Positions 14,713 through 19,162 of a DNA stretch of 19,162 bases are shown here, one piece after another. The first letter of the stretch is position 1; every line of letters starts with the position of its first letter. Under the pieces are notes generated by a model. It did not search any database. It was not told where the DNA came from and saw only the letters and a program-made list of their open reading frames with translations. The DNA comes from Sulfuricurvum sp. IAE1 (GTDB lineage Bacteria; Campylobacterota; Campylobacteria; Campylobacterales; Sulfurimonadaceae), in the NCBI GenBank assembly GCA_945867285.1, contig CAMBHX010000018.1:1-19162 (forward strand), in the 5' to 3' direction. Position numbers and translations under genes: made by a program.

Positions 14713-15249
14713 TTAAATTGCTTTTAAGATATGCTCAACAATTTGAGCATTGAGTCGACTTTTTGAAAAATCAATTTCAACATTAAGACCGTCCACAACA
14801 ACACGAACACCATCATTAAGAGAGGTGACATGTGTCAATGCAACAGTTGAATTGGTTTTCTTACCCAAATCAAGTGCGATTGCGTCCACGGACGCTTTAT
14901 CCATCGTACTTTGACTGTATATACGACCATTATAGGTACGTTTAATAGCTGAAGCTTGATTACTTAACTCTTTTGCTAAAGCAGGGATCAACGACAGACG
15001 ACCGTTTTCTCCCATAAGTTTAATGAGATTATTAACCTCACTACTCTTGGAATTTTCCACCATACTCAAGATTAGTGACGTTTTTGCTGCTGTAGCAATA
15101 TCGTTACTGTTCATGATTTGTGTAAATTTTGCATCATTAAAAGCGGTTGTTAAAAGATTAAAAAGCTCTACTGTATTATCCAATGAGGTGGCATCCAACA
15201 TTGAGATCAAAGATTGCGCATAACGTTTTGCTATCATAGCTTCTCTCAT
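14713..15249 (-). CDS. atpH: F1 ATP synthase subunit delta
   Basis: Delta joins the top of F1 to the peripheral stalk. The 178-residue protein is the usual length and has the N-terminal IAKRYAQSLI helix and a C-terminal beta domain (GVRVVVDGLNVEIDFSKSRL) typical of bacterial delta (OSCP). Its ATG immediately follows the atpF stop (TAAATG), with AAGGTGG as ribosome-binding site inside atpF. A second ATG four codons later is possible. Confidence 0.93.
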   Translation of the reverse strand: MREAMIAKRYAQSLISMLDATSLDNTVELFNLLTTAFNDAKFTQIMNSNDIATAAKTSLILSMVENSKSSEVNNLIKLMGENGRLSLIPALAKELSNQASAIKRTYNGRIYSQSTMDKASVDAIALDLGKKTNSTVALTHVTSLNDGVRVVVDGLNVEIDFSKSRLNAQIVEHILKAI

Positions 15250-15765
15250 TTACGCCACCTTCTTTTTCAAGATATCCGTCATAGTATCATTAGTCATGTT
15301 CGCATCACTGTGAACCATAACTTCCCCCATGATCTCATTTACAACACTTCGAACCATCTGACGTTTCTCAAGTCCCATGAGCGCATTACTTTGTTTTTGC
15401 AATACATCCACATCCTGATCACATTGAGTGGCAATTTTATCGACTAAAATTTTACACTCTTTTTTTGTGATCTCTCCAAGCTCATTGACAAACGATTTTG
15501 CCTCTTCGATTTTTTGCAAAGCAGCATCTCTTTGGTTTTTAGATTCAGCTAAACGCTCCTGAACTTTATTAAGTTCAGCTGCTATTCCTGCTGTTCGTCC
15601 ACCAAAGAAAGCTCTGATATGCCCCTCGATGAGCCAATAAACAATTCCTGCAAAAACAAGAAAGTTAATGGTTCTCCAAACAATGTCAGTTGACTTTTCA
15701 ACTGTTCCATCAGATCCAAAAAGGGCAACAGTAAACAAAACAGTTAACAGTAATAGTTTATTCAT
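15250..15765 (-). CDS. atpF: F0 ATP synthase subunit b
   Basis: Subunit b anchors the peripheral stalk in the membrane. The 171-residue protein is unusual in having two hydrophobic stretches. The first is a signal-like segment (residues 1-17, MNKLLLLTVLFTVALFG). The second is the membrane helix at about 30-48, including TINFLVFAGIVYWLI. A long charged alpha-helical region follows from about residue 62, starting AAELNKVQERLAESKNQRD, which fits the stalk coiled coil. The first segment could be a cleaved signal peptide or a second membrane span. It starts nine bases after atpF'. Confidence 0.9.
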   Translation of the reverse strand: MNKLLLLTVLFTVALFGSDGTVEKSTDIVWRTINFLVFAGIVYWLIEGHIRAFFGGRTAGIAAELNKVQERLAESKNQRDAALQKIEEAKSFVNELGEITKKECKILVDKIATQCDQDVDVLQKQSNALMGLEKRQMVRSVVNEIMGEVMVHSDANMTNDTMTDILKKKVA

Positions 15766-15774
15766 CCATCCTCC

Positions 15775-16197
15775 TTAAATCTGTTGAAGCTTGGCAGTAA
15801 CTGCCGCTTGGAAATTTGGCATTTCACCTTTAAGAGTGTTCAAAAGGGATGAACGCTCTTGGGCCATTGTTTCTTCGAATTGTGCGTACTCTAAGGCTAG
15901 CTCAGCACGTTTTGCATCAATCTTGCTGTTCGCCAAAGCTTTTGCATCTGCAACCGCTTTGTCTCTTACTGCATGTGCTTGCAGTTTGCCATCATTTACT
16001 ATCTTTTCTGCGGTTGCCAAAAATGCAGCGATTTCAGAGTCGTTGCTTCCAACTTCTTCGAGATCCTTTTTAATATCTGCATCTCTTTTTTCCATATACA
16101 TAAAGAGAGGTTTGTAGAGCAAACTGTTCAGAACGGCAATAAGGGCAAGAAAGACAACAATTGTACTGACTAACAGTATCGGATTTATATCTAACAT
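15775..16197 (-). CDS. atpF': F0 ATP synthase subunit b' (second b-type stalk subunit)
   Basis: A second b-type subunit that would form a heterodimeric peripheral stalk with the b subunit encoded next to it. The 140-residue protein has one N-terminal membrane helix (about residues 6-28, NPILLVSTIVVFLALIAVLN) followed by LYKPLFMYMEKRDADIKKDL, the usual start of the b-type stalk helix, and then an Ala/Lys/Glu-rich helix to the end. Two b-type genes occur in Campylobacterota, cyanobacteria and some alphaproteobacteria. It opens the atp operon, 65 bases after parB, with a TAGGAGG ribosome-binding site and a promoter in that gap. Confidence 0.9.
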   Translation of the reverse strand: MLDINPILLVSTIVVFLALIAVLNSLLYKPLFMYMEKRDADIKKDLEEVGSNDSEIAAFLATAEKIVNDGKLQAHAVRDKAVADAKALANSKIDAKRAELALEYAQFEETMAQERSSLLNTLKGEMPNFQAAVTAKLQQI

Positions 16198-16219
16198 ACC
16201 ACCTCCTAAAAGTTACGTG

Positions 16220-16225
16220 ATTATA
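16220..16225 (-). promoter_or_regulatory. Perfect -10 box for the atp operon
   Basis: On the minus strand a consensus TATAAT lies 22 bases before the atpF' ATG, in the 65-base parB-atpF' gap. No strong -35 is visible. A start near 16213 would give a short leader containing TAGGAGG (16201-16207). A CACGT pentamer occurs on each side of the -10. This is the best candidate for the main atp promoter. Confidence 0.55.
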
Positions 16226-16262
16226 CAACGTGTAAATTGAAGGGACAGTTAAACGAAGAAGT

Positions 16263-17111
16263 TTAGTGGGAAAGTCTGCTTAAAAATGTGTCAATTTGAA
16301 GATTTGTCTCAAAGTCGAGGGTAATTTTTCTCCCTTTTTTGATAGATTTAACACCAAGAGAAGTCAAAAAAGATTGAAGTTCACTAAAATCAAGCTCAGG
16401 TGCTCTTTCATGCAAAACAACTATCTCCATATCACTTGATTTCATTTTTTTAACCATTTGTTCTACATCACGAACACTAAGTTTTTGACCAATAATCGAA
16501 TCAATAATCAAAGATTGCTCTTTTTCATCTAATCCTACAACTATTTTTGCATGGCCTGCACTGATTTTTCCGTCCACCAATGCTTTACGACCTTTATCAT
16601 TTAGCTGCAATAATCGCAATGTATTGGTGATTTGCGCACGGCTCTTATGTACCGTACTCGAAAGTTGATCATGAGTTAATTCATGAATTTCAATAAGCTC
16701 TTGATATGCTTGCGCCAAATCAATTGCATTAAGTTCATCACGCTGAATATTTTCGACCAGAGCATGCTCACGCATTTGCTCATCGCTCACACTGACGATT
16801 ATTGCTTTGATGGTTTTAAGGCGAGCTAACTTTGATGCTCGTAAACGTCGTTCACCGGCGATGAGGATATACCCATCCAAATCTTCTTTGACGACGATAG
16901 GCTGTAAGAGTCCGTGAGATTTGATCGACTCAGAGAGTTCTGCTAAACTTTCGGGATCAAAATGTTTACGTGGCTGATAAGGGTTTGGACGGACTTTGGA
17001 GATATTAATATCTTCAACTCCCCCTTTTTTTGGAAGCTCATTATCGTACGCCTCTTCGATTTCACTTAAAAGTGCTCCAAGACCTCGACCCAATGCAGAT
17101 GCTTTTGCCAT
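16263..17111 (-). CDS. parB: Chromosome-partitioning protein ParB (Spo0J)
   Basis: ParB binds parS sites near the origin, spreads along DNA as a CTP-dependent clamp, and works with ParA in chromosome segregation. The 282-residue protein has the GRGLGALL N-terminal ParA-interaction motif (residues 8-15), NPYQPRKHF near 43-51, the CTP-binding GERRLRASKLA (86-96), ENIQRDELNAID (120-131), and a helix-turn-helix over about 145-170 (THDQLSSTVHKSRAQITNTL). The C-terminal dimerisation region ends the protein. It lies 12 bases after parA. I saw no parS match in the window. Confidence 0.96.
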   Translation of the reverse strand: MAKASALGRGLGALLSEIEEAYDNELPKKGGVEDINISKVRPNPYQPRKHFDPESLAELSESIKSHGLLQPIVVKEDLDGYILIAGERRLRASKLARLKTIKAIIVSVSDEQMREHALVENIQRDELNAIDLAQAYQELIEIHELTHDQLSSTVHKSRAQITNTLRLLQLNDKGRKALVDGKISAGHAKIVVGLDEKEQSLIIDSIIGQKLSVRDVEQMVKKMKSSDMEIVVLHERAPELDFSELQSFLTSLGVKSIKKGRKITLDFETNLQIDTFLSRLSH

Positions 17112-17123
17112 ACTTCCTATTCC

Positions 17124-17906
17124 TTATGCAATGATTGCGTTGGCTAAATCTTGATACGCCATCGAACCGCTTGATTTTACATCGTATAAAATAGCAGGCT
17201 TACCGAAACTCGGTGATTCAGCGAGCTTTACATTGCGTGGAATCACAATAAACCCTTCACCACTGGCTTTAAACAACTTACTCTCAAAATGTTGCTGTAA
17301 ATCAGCAAAAACCTGCCTGGAGAGATTATTTTGAGCACTGTACATCGTCGGTAAAAACCCTCTAATTGTGAGTTTTGGATTAATTGTTTTGCGTACCAAT
17401 TTAACAGTATTAAGCAATTGTGCCAATCCCTCAAGTGCAAAAAACTCACACTGAATCGGAATCAAGACTGAATTTGACGCTGAAAGTGCATTAATCGTCA
17501 TGGGTCCTAGTGCTGGAGGTGAATCAATAATAACATAGTCATATTCATCTTTGATTTGTGCAATTGCTTTTTTAAGTATTAATTCACGACCTTTGGAATT
17601 TTCAGTGTCATAATACTCTTTTTCAATCCCAACAAGTCCAATATTCGAAGGGGCAATAAAAAGCTTTGGTAACTCTGTTTTGAGAATAATTTCACGAAGC
17701 TTTTTTGCGCCAATCAATACATGATAAATATTAAATTCATAATTGTTACGGTGATAACCAAGAGATGTTGTGGCATTAGCTTGCGGATCAGCATCAATCA
17801 GTAATACACGCTTTTCAGCAACTGCAAGTGAGGCGGCAAGATTGACAGCAGTTGTGGTTTTTCCTACACCTCCCTTTTGGTTGGCAATTACTATTACTTC
17901 GCTCAT
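17124..17906 (-). CDS. parA: Chromosome-partitioning ATPase ParA (Soj)
   Basis: ParA is the deviant-Walker ATPase that moves the ParB-parS complex. The 260-residue protein has KGGVGKTT at 11-18 with the signature lysine at 11, LLIDADPQANATTSLG at about 35-50, and VIIDSPPALGPMTINAL near 125-141. There is no N-terminal DNA-binding domain, as in chromosomal Soj. Its ATG overlaps the birA stop by four bases (ATGA), so it is coupled to birA as well as to parB. Confidence 0.96.
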   Translation of the reverse strand: MSEVIVIANQKGGVGKTTTAVNLAASLAVAEKRVLLIDADPQANATTSLGYHRNNYEFNIYHVLIGAKKLREIILKTELPKLFIAPSNIGLVGIEKEYYDTENSKGRELILKKAIAQIKDEYDYVIIDSPPALGPMTINALSASNSVLIPIQCEFFALEGLAQLLNTVKLVRKTINPKLTIRGFLPTMYSAQNNLSRQVFADLQQHFESKLFKASGEGFIVIPRNVKLAESPSFGKPAILYDVKSSGSMAYQDLANAIIA

Positions 17907-18556
17907 CGTAAACTAAATATCCTTTGCCCGTTGCATTCAAGAGAACCATCCTCCAAAAGAATGGCATTTTCTAGCTCGATGGCTTTATTACCAGTATGGG
18001 TCAAATAACTTCTACTTTTGTCAAATTCTAATCTAAACTTGCTAAAAATCTGCTTCCACGTTGGAAATTTTTCTAATGCCAAACTGAAACCTTTGCTTAA
18101 TGTTGGAGCATCAATCTCAATATCCAAAACTTCAAATCCTAATGGCGCATAACAAAGATTTATCCCGATCCCACATACCAAGGTATCACCTACGATATTG
18201 GTAATCACTCCCCCTATTTTTTTATCTCCCACATAAAAGTCATTAGGCCATTTTATCCACACATTTGACCCGCACTCTTCTAGCAACTGTTTTAAAATCA
18301 TTGCACAATAAATAGAAGATGATTCTAATGGTAAATCGTCAGGCAAACTAGATCGAAATACCGCAAGCGAGACAAATAAATTTCCTTTTTCGCTCACCCA
18401 GCTATTACCTCGCGACCCCTTGCCACATGTTTGTAATGTTGAGCCTAGTAAAATAGGAGCTTGAAACGAATTATCTTTCAGTCCCTTGATTAACAAACTC
18501 TGTGTCGAATCAACCGACTCAAGCCAAAGTATTTCCACGCACCAATCGCTTTGCAT
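17903..18556 (-). CDS. birA: Biotin--[acetyl-CoA-carboxylase] ligase BirA (no repressor domain)
   Basis: BirA activates biotin with ATP and attaches it to the biotin carboxyl carrier protein. The 217-residue protein is the catalytic type without an N-terminal DNA-binding domain, so it should not repress biotin genes. GKGSRGNSWVSEKGNLFVSL (residues 45-64) is the biotinyl-5'-AMP-binding loop region, and KWPNDFYVGDKKIGGVI (102-118) holds the conserved KWPND motif with the lysine and biotin-site residues. Start choice is open: the ATG at 18556 overlaps fmt by 38 bases. A GTG at 18538 overlaps by 20 and begins EILWLESVDST as family members usually do. Confidence 0.92.
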   Translation of the reverse strand: MQSDWCVEILWLESVDSTQSLLIKGLKDNSFQAPILLGSTLQTCGKGSRGNSWVSEKGNLFVSLAVFRSSLPDDLPLESSSIYCAMILKQLLEECGSNVWIKWPNDFYVGDKKIGGVITNIVGDTLVCGIGINLCYAPLGFEVLDIEIDAPTLSKGFSLALEKFPTWKQIFSKFRLEFDKSRSYLTHTGNKAIELENAILLEDGSLECNGQRIFSLR

Positions 18557-19162
18557 TGAGATATTCCACGGCTGTCACTTCACCTTTTGAAGGAGCTTGA
18601 AGGGTAAAAAGCCGCAAGGTTCCTTGTGCGCAAGAAACAACAATACTTTCCTTATCTATCATAATGATTTCTCCTTGATTCCCAGTACCACTACTTTCTT
18701 CAAGTGCCATCTTTTTAATTTTTAATCCCGATTCTAGATAAACCCCTGGCCACGGTGTAAAGGCACGATAGCGATTGAAAATCTCTGACGCATTCATAAA
18801 ATCTATCAATCCATCTAATTTGGTAATTTTTTTACAATGGGTTGCTTGTGCCTCATTTTGCTCAATAACTGTTTTGTAATCCCATTCTCGTAGTATTTTG
18901 ACCGTCAACACCGATGCGCAGGCAGTTAATCGATCATAAAGCGTCTCTAGCATCTCATCAGCAGCAATATCAAGTGTTGCAGTCTCAATGATTGCCCCTG
19001 TATCCAACCCTTTATCCATCCGCATTGCTGTTACTCCGCTTTGCTTATCATTGTTTAGCAAACTTTGTTGAATCGGGCTAGCCCCTCTATAGCTGGGTAA
19101 AATTGAAGCATGAAGGTTAATGCACGGAACATAGTCTAAAATAGCTTTAGGTAGAATCTGCC
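18519..19162 (-). CDS. fmt: Methionyl-tRNA formyltransferase, 5' end outside the window
   Basis: Fmt formylates initiator Met-tRNA using 10-formyl-tetrahydrofolate. The visible 213 residues cover the end of the catalytic domain and the whole C-terminal domain. The reading frame runs to the window edge with no stop: CINLHASILPSYRGASPIQ is the conserved formyltransferase segment (the SLLP region of E. coli Fmt), followed by GVTAMRMDKGLDTGAI. The C-terminal half contains FTPWPGVYL, and the protein ends VRGNTLA. The missing N-terminal third lies to the right of the window. The stop overlaps the start of birA. Confidence 0.95.
   Translation of the reverse strand, partial: QILPKAILDYVPCINLHASILPSYRGASPIQQSLLNNDKQSGVTAMRMDKGLDTGAIIETATLDIAADEMLETLYDRLTACASVLTVKILREWDYKTVIEQNEAQATHCKKITKLDGLIDFMNASEIFNRYRAFTPWPGVYLESGLKIKKMALEESSGTGNQGEIIMIDKESIVVSCAQGTLRLFTLQAPSKGEVTAVEYLNAKRLVRGNTLA

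Noticed and set aside
16198..17123. parS site near parA/parB
   Set aside because: I looked for the common TGTTTCACGTGAAACA palindrome and close variants by eye and found none. The CACGT pentamers at the atpF' promoter are too short.

Overview
The window looks like the chromosome of a free-living member of the Campylobacterota (formerly Epsilonproteobacteria), probably close to Sulfurimonas or Sulfuricurvum. Three things point there. Gene order from fmt through birA, parA, parB, the F1 ATP synthase genes, tolQRAB, pal, cpoB, slyD, fabD and mtnN to ttcA matches what I recall of Campylobacter jejuni around Cj0098 to Cj0118. The ATP synthase operon has paired b' and b genes without the a and c subunits. 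Several promoters have the extended -10, T-rich form of this group. The genus is an inference; the phylum is close to certain.

Layout. Bases 1-514 hold no intact gene. They contain a sigma70-type promoter running straight into a strong imperfect hairpin (69-120), then a degenerate copy of the 5' end of mutY (145-339), then a short orphan stretch with a left-pointing terminator (340-503). The intact mutY (515-1459) is the only plus-strand gene. From 1506 to the right edge everything is on the minus strand, one tightly packed run of 22 genes with gaps mostly under 20 bases. In transcription order (right to left) these are: fmt (its 5' end lies beyond the window), birA, parA, parB; atpF', atpF, atpH, atpA, atpG, atpD, atpC; tolQ, tolR, tolA, tolB, pal, cpoB; slyD, an AAA+/Fis-type regulator, fabD, a nitrilase-family amidohydrolase, mtnN, ttcA.

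How the genes fit together. The atp genes make the F1 sector and the two peripheral-stalk b-type subunits; subunits a and c must be encoded elsewhere. Eight bases after atpC the Tol-Pal cell-envelope machine begins, so the maker or consumer of proton-motive force and a machine driven by it probably share transcripts. ParA/ParB segregate the chromosome. The downstream genes cover protein folding (SlyD), fatty-acid initiation (FabD), nucleoside salvage and probably menaquinone synthesis (MtnN), and tRNA thiolation (TtcA). Clear -10 elements occur before atpF', pal and slyD, so the run is probably split into sub-operons.

Most of the window is conserved core genome. The unusual parts are the left 514 bases (a mosaic, broken duplicate of mutY, an undescribed hairpin and an orphan terminator), a reduced NtrC-like AAA+ protein without its sigma54-contact motif between slyD and fabD, a TtcA lacking one cysteine of the usual CxxC pair, and a 9-base tandem repeat in the linker of Pal. 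I found no mobile element, CRISPR array, tRNA or rRNA gene that I can support as intact.
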